Source: Paenibacillus dendritiformis (GTDB lineage: Bacteria > Bacillota > Bacilli > Paenibacillales > Paenibacillaceae). Taken from it: a stretch of 64,000 nucleotides of DNA. Both the position numbers and the translations under genes were made by a program. The stretch is taken from the NCBI RefSeq assembly GCF_015845845.1, contig NZ_LDIG01000151.1:62001-126000 (forward strand), in the 5' to 3' direction. Position 1 is the stretch's first letter. Each line of letters starts with the position of its first letter. The notes below the pieces were generated by a model. It was given only the letters and a program-made list of their open reading frames with translations. It made no database searches and was not told where the DNA came from. This document shows, piece by piece, positions 23,392-31,427 of the stretch.

Positions 23392-25173
23392 ATGAAGGAG
23401 CAGCAGACGCATGAGTCGGCTCAGACGGAAGGGGAGTTGCAGCCTCCGCTTTCCGCGGACGGTTCGAATGAATGCGAAGCTCAGGATCATAAGCAGCAGC
23501 ACGGCATGGCGAATGCAGGCCAGCAGCGCGACATGGGGAATGCAGGCCAGCAGAGCGGACCCGGACAGAAAGGAAAAGGCAATAAGCGCGGGAAAGCAAA
23601 AGCGGGGGCAGTCAATAGCATTCAGGGACCGGTAGAAGTCTCGAATACGATTGAAGAGGCCATCGCGTTCTGGAATGATGATGATCATATTCCGAAGAGG
23701 CTGGAGGATACGAAAAAGACATTGAAGGAGGTCGTCGGACTTACCGATTCGTTCGATGTGATTTTTCGTGAAATGACATTCGGCGGGCGGCATGTCGGCC
23801 TCTTTTATTTGAATGGATTTGCCAAGGATGAGGTTATGACGATTATTTTGACGCGTCTTACCTTCCTGGATAAAAAATCGCTGACCCCGAACGCGCTTAA
23901 GGCATTTTTTGATTGCTATATCCCGCATATTCAGGTGGAAAAGGTAGACAGGCTCAGCGAAGTAATCAATAAGGTGCTCGCTGGCGGCAGCGCCTTCTTC
24001 ATCGAGCATGAGTCGGAAGCGATTGTTACGGATGTGAAGACGTTCCCGTCTCGGGGGCCAGAGGAGCCTTCCCTGGAAAAGGTTGTGCGCGGGGCTCGCG
24101 ACGGGTTCACCGAGACGCTGCTCACGAACGTTACGCTGGTGCGGCGGCGGCTTCGCGATCCGGGCTTGAAATATGAGATCATACAGGTCGGAAGACGGAC
24201 GCGAACCGACGTCTGCATTGCATATATTGATGATATCGTCGACATGACCCAAGTGGAAGCCGTCCGCAAAAAGATTAAGGCTGCCAATCTGGAAGGACTG
24301 CCGCTCGCCGATAAGCAGCTGGAAGAAGTCATTATCAACAAAGGCTGGAATCCGTATCCGCTCGTGCGGTATTCCGAAAGGCCCGACGTGGTGGCGGCCC
24401 AGTTGCTTGACGGGAATGTCGTCATTTTCGTCGATACGTCGCCTTCCGTCATGATACTGCCGACGACGTTCTTCGATCTGTGCCAGCATGCCGAAGAGAA
24501 CCGCCAGACGCCGTTCATGGGGACCTATATGCGATGGATTCGCTTCATCGGCATATTTGCGTCCTTGTTCCTGCTGCCGCTCTGGATGCTGATGGTGATC
24601 GAGCCCGGGATTAAGCCGCCGGCCCTGCAAATTATCGGTCCGCATACCATGGCGAAGCTGCCTATCTTTCTGCAGTTTTTGCTGGCTGAAATCGGCATCG
24701 ACCTGATGCGCATGGCGGCTGTCCATACGCCGTCCCCGCTGGCGATCGCCCTTGGTCTCGTGGCGGCGGTCTTGATTGGCGACATCGCGGTGAAGACCGG
24801 CGTCTTCGTCAATGAAGTCATTTTGTATTTGGCCGTAACGGCGGTCGGAATGTTCGCTACGCCTAGCTATGAGCTGTCGCTCGCCAATCGGATTGTCCGG
24901 CTCCTTTTGCTGGTGGCGGTTGCCTTGTTCAAAGTGCCGGGAATGGTATTCGGCGTTACGGTGTTCATTCTCTGGCTGTCGCTGCACCGCTCCTACAATT
25001 CGTCATATCTGTGGCCGTTCATTCCATTCAATGCGAAGGCGATGTTCAACATTCTGTTCCGTCAGCCGGTCCTGAACATGAAAACCCGGCCGAGCTTCAA
25101 CAAGACCCGCGATAACACGAAGATGCCCCCGGATCGCTCTTCCGGTCGGAATGATGGCGAGCTGCAGACGTAG
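23392..25173 (+). CDS. spoVAF: Stage V sporulation protein AF (GerA-family spore germination protein)
   Basis: A 593-residue inner-spore-membrane protein related to GerAA-type germinant receptor A subunits; SpoVAF with its partner is tied to germinosome function and dipicolinic acid release. The soluble N-domain runs to about residue 380 ('FREMTFGGRHVGLFYLNGF', 'RRTRTDVCIAYIDDI', 'PSVMILPTTFFDLCQ'). At least five membrane segments follow (about 385-410, 430-450, 465-485, 490-515, 520-545). Residues 1-65 are a hydrophilic Gln/Gly/Lys-rich extension with two 'NAGQQ' repeats, which makes it about 100 residues longer than the B. subtilis protein. ACAGGAGG precedes ATG 23392. No other spoVA gene is adjacent. 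Confidence 0.9.
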   Translation: MKEQQTHESAQTEGELQPPLSADGSNECEAQDHKQQHGMANAGQQRDMGNAGQQSGPGQKGKGNKRGKAKAGAVNSIQGPVEVSNTIEEAIAFWNDDDHIPKRLEDTKKTLKEVVGLTDSFDVIFREMTFGGRHVGLFYLNGFAKDEVMTIILTRLTFLDKKSLTPNALKAFFDCYIPHIQVEKVDRLSEVINKVLAGGSAFFIEHESEAIVTDVKTFPSRGPEEPSLEKVVRGARDGFTETLLTNVTLVRRRLRDPGLKYEIIQVGRRTRTDVCIAYIDDIVDMTQVEAVRKKIKAANLEGLPLADKQLEEVIINKGWNPYPLVRYSERPDVVAAQLLDGNVVIFVDTSPSVMILPTTFFDLCQHAEENRQTPFMGTYMRWIRFIGIFASLFLLPLWMLMVIEPGIKPPALQIIGPHTMAKLPIFLQFLLAEIGIDLMRMAAVHTPSPLAIALGLVAAVLIGDIAVKTGVFVNEVILYLAVTAVGMFATPSYELSLANRIVRLLLLVAVALFKVPGMVFGVTVFILWLSLHRSYNSSYLWPFIPFNAKAMFNILFRQPVLNMKTRPSFNKTRDNTKMPPDRSSGRNDGELQT

Positions 25174-25217
25174 CACGGTGTCGCGATAAAGATATAATGC
25201 AAACGTTATGTACAAAA

Positions 25218-25242
25218 GTCCATTCTTCCATATAGAATGGAC
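25218..25242. promoter_or_regulatory. Perfect inverted repeat upstream of lysA
   Basis: GTCCATTCT-7 bases-AGAATGGAC, 45 bases after spoVAF and 76 before lysA. It could be a hairpin ending the spoVAF message (no T tract on the plus strand) or an operator. TATACT just downstream (25246-25251) could be a -10 with a weak -35 (TTCTTC), so the palindrome would overlap the lysA promoter. Confidence 0.4.
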
Positions 25243-25318
25243 TGGTATACTCGATGTAATATTTTTCATGGTGCTGGGAGATCCAGTGTATGGATGAGGA
25301 AATGGGGAGAAGAGAACG

Positions 25319-26659
25319 ATGCACTTACATGGAACAAGCACAATCAATGAATCCGGCCACCTCGAAATCGGCGGCTGCGATGTAACCACCTTGAAAAACC
25401 AGTTCGGAACACCGCTGTACATCATGGATGAGGCGCTCATTCGTACCCGCTCCCGCGAATATATGGAAGCGTTTCGCGAATCGGGGCTGAACTTCCAGGT
25501 TGCTTACGCGAGCAAGGCGTTCTGCGTGATGGCAATGTGCCGCATCGCGGACGAGGAGGGCTTGTCTCTTGATGTCGTATCGGAAGGGGAACTGCATACG
25601 GCGCTGCAGGCAGGCTTTCCTGCCGAACGGATCCATTTCCATGGCAATAACAAGACCCCGGCCGAGATCGAGATGGCGCTTGATGCCGGCATCGGATGCT
25701 TCGTCGTTGACAGCTTCGCAGAGCTGCACTTGCTGAATGCGCTCGCCAAAATGCGGCGTCAGCAAGTATCGGTGCTCCTGCGCGTTACGCCCGGCGTCGA
25801 AGCGCATACCCATGAATATATCTCGACCGGGCAGACGGATTCCAAGTTCGGCTTCGATATCGGGAACGGAACGGCGTTCCAGGCCGTCGCGCAAGCATCC
25901 GATGCGGAAGGCTTGCATCTGCTCGGAATTCACTCCCATATCGGATCGCAGATTTTCGAGACGGAAGGATTCCAGATGGCGGTACAGCGCGTCGCGGAGT
26001 TCGCGGCCCACGTGCTCAGCCAGATGAATGTCGTCTTCCGCGTCGTGAATTTGGGCGGCGGCTTCGGCATTCGCTATGTTGAAGGCGATACACCGCTGGC
26101 TGTCCGGGATTACGTGATGGCGATTACGGAAGCGGTGCGCACGCACTTCGGGCCGATCTACAGCGAATTGCCGGAGATCTGGGTCGAGCCGGGCCGCAGC
26201 ATCGTCGGGGAAGCCGGCACGACGCTGTACACCATCGGTTCGGTTAAGGATATCCCCGGGGTTCGGAAGTATGTTGCCGTCGACGGGGGCATGACTGATA
26301 ATCCGCGTCCGGCGCTGTATGAATCGAAATATGAGGCGATCGTGGCCAACCGTGCAAAGGATGCGGCCGATGAAGTGGTCTCGATTGCGGGCAAATGCTG
26401 CGAGAGCGGCGATATGCTCATCTGGGATGTGGCGCTGCCATCCGTCACGGCTGGAGATCTGCTGGCCGTCTCTTGCACGGGAGCTTATAACTATTCGATG
26501 GCAAGCAATTATAACCGGATTCCGCGCCCGGCGGTTGTGTTTGTCCGGGAGGGCAAAGCCGATCTGGTCGTCCGCCGCGAAACCCATGAAGATATTGTCC
26601 GCTGCGATCTGATTCCGGCACGATTGGAAAAACGCGAATCGCAGCCGCTTGGCCGGTAA
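25319..26659 (+). CDS. lysA: Diaminopimelate decarboxylase
   Basis: A 446-residue fold-III PLP enzyme catalysing the last step of lysine synthesis (meso-diaminopimelate to lysine). The PLP lysine lies in 'QVAYASKAFCV'. 'HFHGNNKTPAEIEMAL', 'GIHSHIGSQIF', 'NLGGGFGIRY', 'WVEPGRSIVGEAG' and 'KCCESGD' (catalytic Cys) are as expected. GGGGAGAAGAG lies before ATG 25319. Placement after spoVA genes is as in B. subtilis. No lysine riboswitch is seen in the 145-base leader. A strong terminator follows. Confidence 0.96.
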   Translation: MHLHGTSTINESGHLEIGGCDVTTLKNQFGTPLYIMDEALIRTRSREYMEAFRESGLNFQVAYASKAFCVMAMCRIADEEGLSLDVVSEGELHTALQAGFPAERIHFHGNNKTPAEIEMALDAGIGCFVVDSFAELHLLNALAKMRRQQVSVLLRVTPGVEAHTHEYISTGQTDSKFGFDIGNGTAFQAVAQASDAEGLHLLGIHSHIGSQIFETEGFQMAVQRVAEFAAHVLSQMNVVFRVVNLGGGFGIRYVEGDTPLAVRDYVMAITEAVRTHFGPIYSELPEIWVEPGRSIVGEAGTTLYTIGSVKDIPGVRKYVAVDGGMTDNPRPALYESKYEAIVANRAKDAADEVVSIAGKCCESGDMLIWDVALPSVTAGDLLAVSCTGAYNYSMASNYNRIPRPAVVFVREGKADLVVRRETHEDIVRCDLIPARLEKRESQPLGR

Positions 26660-26662
26660 ATT

Positions 26663-26715
26663 CCGCGCCCCGCTTTTCGCCTGCAACCTGGCGGAGCGGG
26701 GCGGTTTTCTTTTTG
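26663..26715 (+). terminator. Intrinsic terminator after lysA
   Basis: CCGCGCCCCGC...GCGGGGCGG-type GC-rich stem (CGCCCCGC region paired with GCGGGGCG) with an inner GCC/GGC, then TTTTCTTTTT. Confidence 0.85.
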
Positions 26716-26783
26716 CGCCCAAATAACGTATAATCGTTAACGATAGTCATCCCACAACGACATAAGAGAGGAGTTCATACATA

Positions 26784-27221
26784 ATGAGCAAATTTGCACA
26801 AATTGAGATGGAAAAGGGCGGCACCGTCAAAATCGAATTGCACGAGAAAGAAGCGCCGGGAACGGTAGCCAACTTCGAGAAGCTGGCGAATGAGGGCTTT
26901 TACAACGGGCTGACCTTCCACCGCGTCATTCCGGGATTCGTCGCCCAAGGCGGATGCCCGCAAGGAACGGGAATGGGCGGACCGGGGTATACCATCAAGT
27001 GCGAGACGCAAGGCAATCCGCACAAGCATGTTCGCGGCGTGCTGGCGATGGCGCATGCCGGCAAAGATACCGGCGGCTCCCAATTTTACATCACGTATGA
27101 CGCTTTCCCGCATTTGGATGGCGTGCATACGGTTTTTGGTAAAGTTGTGGAAGGCATGGAAGTTGTCGACCAAATCAAGCAAGGCGATAAAATGAAGGAA
27201 GTACGCGTCGTAGAAGGCTAA
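26784..27221 (+). CDS. ppiB: Cyclophilin-type peptidyl-prolyl cis-trans isomerase
   Basis: A 145-residue cytoplasmic cyclophilin. '[27 protein letters not shown]' (Arg and Phe of the active site), 'GVLAMAHAG', '[12 protein letters not shown]' and '[19 protein letters not shown]' are diagnostic. It accelerates proline isomerisation in folding proteins. AGAGAGGAG precedes ATG 26784, and a TATAAT at 26729-26734 may be its -10. Order lysA-ppiB is as in B. subtilis. Confidence 0.96.
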   Translation: MSKFAQIEMEKGGTVKIELHEKEAPGTVANFEKLANEGFYNGLTFHRVIPGFVAQGGCPQGTGMGGPGYTIKCETQGNPHKHVRGVLAMAHAGKDTGGSQFYITYDAFPHLDGVHTVFGKVVEGMEVVDQIKQGDKMKEVRVVEG

Positions 27222-27231
27222 AATTCGCCTC

Positions 27232-27265
27232 CCTGCTCCCGCTCACTGCGGAGCAGGTTTTTTTT
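27232..27265 (+). terminator. Intrinsic terminator after ppiB
   Basis: CCTGCTCC / GGAGCAGG stem around a 10-base loop followed by eight T. Confidence 0.93.
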
Positions 27266-27278
27266 ACATTCAGAAACA

Positions 27279-27307
27279 TTAGACAAGATAAAAATATTGC
27301 GTATAAT
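27279..27307 (+). promoter_or_regulatory. Possible sigma-A promoter with no clear gene behind it
   Basis: TTAGAC (27279-27284), 17 bases, TATAAT (27302-27307). The next clear gene starts 430 bases later. A LexA-like palindrome lies 31 bases after the -10. Confidence 0.45.
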
Positions 27308-27337
27308 CATAGAAGATGATAAAATGCTAGGGAAGAA

Positions 27338-27351
27338 CGAACGTGCGTTCC
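27338..27351. promoter_or_regulatory. LexA/DinR-like operator
   Basis: CGAACGTGCGTTCC differs at one base (the last) from the Bacillus SOS box CGAACRNRYGTTYG. It also sits within a GGGAA...TTCCC imperfect hairpin, so an RNA structure is an alternative reading. Confidence 0.45.
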
Positions 27352-27724
27352 CTGGAAATTGTGGCAGCCGGCCGGAAACGGCAACGCAAGCAGGCGGCCT
27401 ATGCCAAATCAGAACAGACCCGAAGCTATTGATAACAAATCAGGTTGAAGCGAACAGGTAATCAGCTCCCGGAATCGTTCGATCCCGGGCAAGCGACGAT
27501 TATTTTGCACTGATACCGCATTATGAACGCCTCTTTTATCCATCCCATCCATTGCATCCGGAGTACATCGCTTCTATCATTTCCGCTCTCCCGTATATCT
27601 CACCTCGCCCCTATGAGAATCGGAAATACCATGATTTGTTTCAAGCTGACCATGATTGAATAAGTAGAGATAGAGAGAAACGCAACCGGTTATCGCTACC
27701 GGCGGTGTCGGGGTAGGGTCATTA
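27352..27724. other. Gene-free leader or intergenic region
   Basis: No convincing coding frame. Two very short frames exist (GTG 27344, 29 residues, basic; ATG 27400, 15 residues) without good ribosome sites. No known riboswitch or repeat recognised. It may be a long 5' leader of the lytic transglycosylase gene or non-functional. Confidence 0.5.
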
Positions 27725-27737
27725 AGAGGAGATGAAC

Positions 27738-28547
27738 ATGAGGAAAGGTGTCATAACCGTCGTAGGCGCGGCAATCGTTCTCACATCCTGCAGCCTGGAC
27801 GGATTGAACAGAGAGACGGCGACGTATCAGGAATATTTGGATCGGGTGCCGCTCGTCTTCGAGCTGGAAATGGAACGTCAGGCCCGGCAAGCAGATTTGC
27901 ATAAGAGCAGCGGAAAAGAAAGAGAGGTTCGCATCCAATCGGCGGCGAAGAGCGAAGCGCCCGTTCGCCCGCACATTCCGTCAATTAAGCTGCCGGATGA
28001 GGTGCTTGATTTGATCTGGAAGGAAACGCGCAAAAAGAATATTGATTATATGACCTTTTTGGCCTTGATCAAAGTCGAAAGCAACTTCGATACAGACCTG
28101 GTGCACAGCAATCCGAACGGGACCAAGGATTACGGGCTTGTGCAAATGAATTCCGTCAACGTATCGCGGCTGTCCAAAGCGATCGGGCGTTCGAATCTCG
28201 ATATGTTCGAGCCGAAAGACAATATTTTGCTCGGCTTGGCCGAACTGCTCGAATGCCGAGCTTATTGGAAGGACAAGTACAAGGGCGATGAACTGGAAAA
28301 AGCGATGCTGCTCGCTTATAATCGTGGCAGATACGGCTCCAAGCGCTGGATTCAGAACAAAGGCACGCTTGACAGCGCCTATACGAAAAGAGTGCTGAAA
28401 GCGAAGGCCCTGTATAAGCGCGAAGCGGCAGAGGCCGCGCAAGCCGTCAAGACGGCCCGCAAGAAGCCGGGGGCGAAGATGGCTTCCCCGAAGCTGCAGA
28501 AGCCGGCTCATACGATGAGAATTCAGCGCACGAGACAGGCGAATTGA
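27738..28547 (+). CDS. Lytic transglycosylase (SLT-domain) lipoprotein
   Basis: A 269-residue protein with a lipoprotein signal: hydrophobic stretch 5-15 and lipobox LTSC (15-18). Residues 85-220 form an SLT/lysozyme-like domain: 'ALIKVESNFDTDLV' holds the catalytic Glu114, and 'YGLVQMN' (132-138) and 'LLAYNRGRYGS' follow. It probably cleaves peptidoglycan glycan strands outside the membrane. The C-terminal 45 residues are Lys/Ala/Gln-rich and likely wall-associated. ATG 27738 is preferred to 27732 because AGAGGAG ends at 27731. No operon partner is clear; the VanZ-like gene follows by 40 bases. Confidence 0.82.
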   Translation: MRKGVITVVGAAIVLTSCSLDGLNRETATYQEYLDRVPLVFELEMERQARQADLHKSSGKEREVRIQSAAKSEAPVRPHIPSIKLPDEVLDLIWKETRKKNIDYMTFLALIKVESNFDTDLVHSNPNGTKDYGLVQMNSVNVSRLSKAIGRSNLDMFEPKDNILLGLAELLECRAYWKDKYKGDELEKAMLLAYNRGRYGSKRWIQNKGTLDSAYTKRVLKAKALYKREAAEAAQAVKTARKKPGAKMASPKLQKPAHTMRIQRTRQAN

Positions 28548-28587
28548 GCAGGCTGTACGCTCTCTGGAGAAAGGGGGACGCGAATCT

Positions 28588-29079
28588 ATGCGCAAGAAAC
28601 GCCGATTAGGCCTCCTATGGTTCATATTAACCGTCGCCTGGATGGCATTTATATTCATGAAATCGGCCGAACCGTATTCGGTTCAGGATATGAAGCCGGC
28701 GCTCGGCTCTTTCATCCCGGAAGATCGGCTGCTTGGCTATCTTCCGCGTTGGGAATTTCTCTATGACGGAAGCCTTGTGTCATGGCGGGAACCCTACCAT
28801 TTTGTCGAATTTTTTATTCGCAAATGCGGGCATGTCGCCGAGTTCGCCTTGCTGACGCTGCTGCTTATCTTGACGCTGTCAGCCCGCGTCCGTTCAAAGG
28901 GCGTGGCAGCGGCGTGGAGCGGAGGGATTGCCGTCTTATACGCCTGCTCCGATGAGTGGCACCAGACCTTCGTGCCCGGGCGAACAGGACATCTCGCCGA
29001 CGTTGCGGTCGACTCTATCGGAGTGGCGCTCGTATTGGCCGCCTATGCAATCGTCATTGCGGCCCGGCGGAGAAGGTGA
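28588..29079 (+). CDS. VanZ-family membrane protein
   Basis: A 163-residue protein with four probable membrane segments (about 7-24, 80-100, 108-125, 140-158). The family signature is clear: 'FIRKCGHVAEFALLTLL', then 'YACSDEWHQTFVPGRTGHLAD' and 'VAVDSIGV'. VanZ relatives give low-level teicoplanin resistance in some bacteria, but most members, like this chromosomal one, have unknown function. AAAGGGGGA lies before ATG 28588. Probably co-transcribed with the preceding lipoprotein gene. Confidence 0.85.
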   Translation: MRKKRRLGLLWFILTVAWMAFIFMKSAEPYSVQDMKPALGSFIPEDRLLGYLPRWEFLYDGSLVSWREPYHFVEFFIRKCGHVAEFALLTLLLILTLSARVRSKGVAAAWSGGIAVLYACSDEWHQTFVPGRTGHLADVAVDSIGVALVLAAYAIVIAARRRR

Positions 29080-29161
29080 GGTATAGCCTTGCCTTTTTCC
29101 GCTTGAAGTGATAAGATCCGTTACGTAATCGCTTTGTCGATTACTCAATAGGATATCTGCT

Positions 29162-29322
29162 GAACCTTCAGGGCAGGGTGCAATTCCCGACCGGCGGTGA
29201 TGGAACGATAACGCTGTTGACGGCTATCGGTTCCTTAGTCCGTGACCCGGGCGAATTTCGTTCGCACGGTGGATCTGGTGCAACTCCAGAGCCGACAGTA
29301 TAGTCTGGATGGGAGAAGGGCG
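29162..29322 (+). ncRNA. FMN riboswitch (RFN element)
   Basis: The conserved FMN aptamer is nearly complete: 'CTTCAGGGCAGGGTGCAATT' (29167-29186) and CCCGACCGGCGGTGATGG follow each other at the 5' side; ATCTGGTGCAACTCCAGAGC, CGACAGTATAGTCTGGATGG and GAGAAGG close it. P1 is CCTTC (29165-29169) with GAAGG (29315-29319). It controls ribD-ribE-ribBA-ribH, most likely by transcription termination at the hairpin 29525-29552. Confidence 0.96.
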
Positions 29323-29524
29323 TCAGGAGAAGAGTTTTCTTTTTAACTCTTTTTAGTTCTTTTTTTCACATAGTTTTTTTCAGTTGCCGATATTCAGCCG
29401 GTTTATTTGTCGTACGCGGGAAGGCGGTTGCGTTCCGTCTCTTTTTTCGCCAACGATTCCGGACTGTTTATTTGACTGTGCCTATGATGAAAAAGAGTAC
29501 ATACCTGTAAGCTCAACAACCTAG

Positions 29525-29552
29525 CCCTTCGGAGGATTCCGAAGGGTTTTTT
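29525..29552 (+). terminator. Riboswitch-controlled terminator before ribD
   Basis: CCCTTCGG AGGATT CCGAAGGG TTTTTT. The 5' arm with its preceding G (GCCCTTC, 29524-29530) is complementary to GAAGGGC (29315-29321) at the 3' side of aptamer helix P1, giving an antiterminator option without FMN. Confidence 0.88.
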
Positions 29553-29594
29553 GCTGCGATGGGGCAAGCTGTAAAAAGAAGGAGGGACGTTCTG

Positions 29595-30764
29595 GTGCAT
29601 CCGGTAATCAATGATGAGTTCTACATGCAGCTGGCGCTTGATATGGCGGAACGGGCCATGGGACAGACCGACATCAATCCGGCTGTCGGCTGCGTCATTG
29701 TCCGCGAAGGCCGGGTCGTCGGCCTGGGCGCCCACCTGCGGCGCGGCGAAGGCCATGCGGAGGTGCATGCGCTCCAGATGGCCGGCGAAGCCGCCCGCGG
29801 CGCTACCGCCTATGTGACGCTCGAACCATGCAGCCATTACGGCAAGACGCCGCCCTGCAGCCTCCGGCTCTTGGAAGCCGGAATCAAGCGCGTCGTCATC
29901 GGCTGCCTCGATCCGAACCCGGCGGTCAGCGGCCGGGGAGCCAAGCTGCTGCGCGAGCATGGCGTCGAAGTGGCGGCGGGCGTGCTCCAGCCCGCGGCCG
30001 AGGCGCTCATCGAGATGTTCGCCAAGTACATCACGACCGGCTTGCCATATGTCACGCTCAAGACGGCAAGCACGCTGGATGGACGCATCGCGACGCATAC
30101 GGGCGACAGCCGGTGGATTTCCAACGAGCAGGCCCGGGAACGGGTGCATGCGATGCGCCACCGCCATCAGGCGATAATGGCCGGAATCGGCACGGTGCTG
30201 GCCGATAATCCGTCCCTGACGACACGGCTGGCCGTGCCGGGCCTTCATCCGACAAGGCTTATCGTCGATTCACGGCTGCGGCTGCCGCTGGAGGCGAAGG
30301 TCATCGCCGACCGCTCCGCGCCGACGATCGTTTTCACGACTTCCCGGGCGGATGCCGGGAAGCGGGAAGCGCTGGAGGCGCGCGGCGTGCAGGTTATCGC
30401 CGCGGGCGACGGGCCGCAGGTCGATCTGGGGCGCATGATGGAATGGTGCGGAAGCCAGGAAATCGGATCTATCCTCCTGGAGGGCGGCGGCCGCCTGAAC
30501 GGGGCGATGCTGGAAGGGCGCTGGGTGGATCGGGTCGTGCTGTTCTATGCGCCGACGATTGTCGGAGGCACGGCGGCCCCGGCCAACTTCGCCTTCGACG
30601 GCGTAAGCCGGATGAACGACGCTTACCGGCTCCGGCATACGCGAGTGGAAACGCTGGGAGATAATATTTGCATCAGCGGCTATCCGTTCGGCACCGTATT
30701 TGAACGGATTGCCGGAACGCTGGATGAGAAGGGAGGAAGCGACGATGTTCACGGGACTCGTTGA
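29595..30764 (+). CDS. ribD: Bifunctional diaminohydroxyphosphoribosylaminopyrimidine deaminase / reductase
   Basis: A 389-residue two-domain enzyme for the second and third steps of riboflavin synthesis. The zinc deaminase domain (1-145) has 'GHAEVHAL' and 'PCSHYGKTPPCS'; the NADPH reductase domain (150-370) has 'YVTLKTASTLDGRIATHTGD', 'ARERVHAMRH' and 'ILLEGGGRLNG'. AGAAGGAGG lies about 9 bases before GTG 29595; ATG 29559 would start before the ribosome site and ATG 29625 is internal. The last 20 bases overlap ribE. Under FMN riboswitch control. Confidence 0.94.
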   Translation: MHPVINDEFYMQLALDMAERAMGQTDINPAVGCVIVREGRVVGLGAHLRRGEGHAEVHALQMAGEAARGATAYVTLEPCSHYGKTPPCSLRLLEAGIKRVVIGCLDPNPAVSGRGAKLLREHGVEVAAGVLQPAAEALIEMFAKYITTGLPYVTLKTASTLDGRIATHTGDSRWISNEQARERVHAMRHRHQAIMAGIGTVLADNPSLTTRLAVPGLHPTRLIVDSRLRLPLEAKVIADRSAPTIVFTTSRADAGKREALEARGVQVIAAGDGPQVDLGRMMEWCGSQEIGSILLEGGGRLNGAMLEGRWVDRVVLFYAPTIVGGTAAPANFAFDGVSRMNDAYRLRHTRVETLGDNICISGYPFGTVFERIAGTLDEKGGSDDVHGTR

Positions 30765-31404
30765 AGAAGTCGGCCGGCTGCAGGCCGTGACGAAGCGCGG
30801 AGAAGCGATGGTGCTGCATATCCGGGCCGCGAAAGTGCTGGAAGGAATGAAGATCGGCGACAGCATTGCCGTGAACGGAGTATGCCTGACTGCAGTCTCC
30901 CGCGACTCCGGTTCCTTCATGGCGGATGTTATGCCCGAGACGTTCCGGCATACGAACCTGAAAGATTTGCAGCCTGGCGCTCCGGTCAATCTGGAACGGG
31001 CGATGGCGGCGGACGGCCGCTTCGGCGGACATATCGTCCAGGGTCATGTCGACGGGCTGGCTCGCATTATGCGCCGGACGGCGCAGGCGAATGCGGTCGT
31101 GTTCGAGTTCCTTGCCGAGGATCCGGGCATGGCCAAGTATATGATTCCGCGCGGATCGGTAACCGTGGATGGCATTAGCCTCACCCTGATCCGGGCGGAG
31201 GAGGGGATGTTCGCTGTATCGATCATTCCGCATACGCTTGCCGAGACGGCGCTCCAGGGCAAACAGCCGGGAGATACGGTCAATATTGAATGCGACGTGC
31301 TGGCCAAATATGTCGATCACTTGCTGGCCTTCGGCAGCCGCTCCGCCACGAGCGGAAGCTCCCGCATCGACAGCGCCTTTTTGGCGGAACACGGCTTTAT
31401 GTGA
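30745..31404 (+). CDS. ribE: Riboflavin synthase, alpha subunit
   Basis: A 219-residue protein with two similar lumazine-binding barrels: the first starts '[12 protein letters not shown]', with '[12 protein letters not shown]' and '[11 protein letters not shown]'; the second has '[13 protein letters not shown]'. It makes riboflavin from two molecules of dimethylribityllumazine. GGGAGGAAG precedes ATG 30745; the start lies inside the ribD end, so translation is coupled. Lacks nothing expected. Confidence 0.95.
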   Translation: MFTGLVEEVGRLQAVTKRGEAMVLHIRAAKVLEGMKIGDSIAVNGVCLTAVSRDSGSFMADVMPETFRHTNLKDLQPGAPVNLERAMAADGRFGGHIVQGHVDGLARIMRRTAQANAVVFEFLAEDPGMAKYMIPRGSVTVDGISLTLIRAEEGMFAVSIIPHTLAETALQGKQPGDTVNIECDVLAKYVDHLLAFGSRSATSGSSRIDSAFLAEHGFM

Positions 31405-31427
31405 CATCATGCAAAGGGGGAAGAGCG

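Noticed and set aside
25174-25318. Lysine riboswitch before lysA
   Set aside because: The leader is too short and lacks the conserved L-box sequences.
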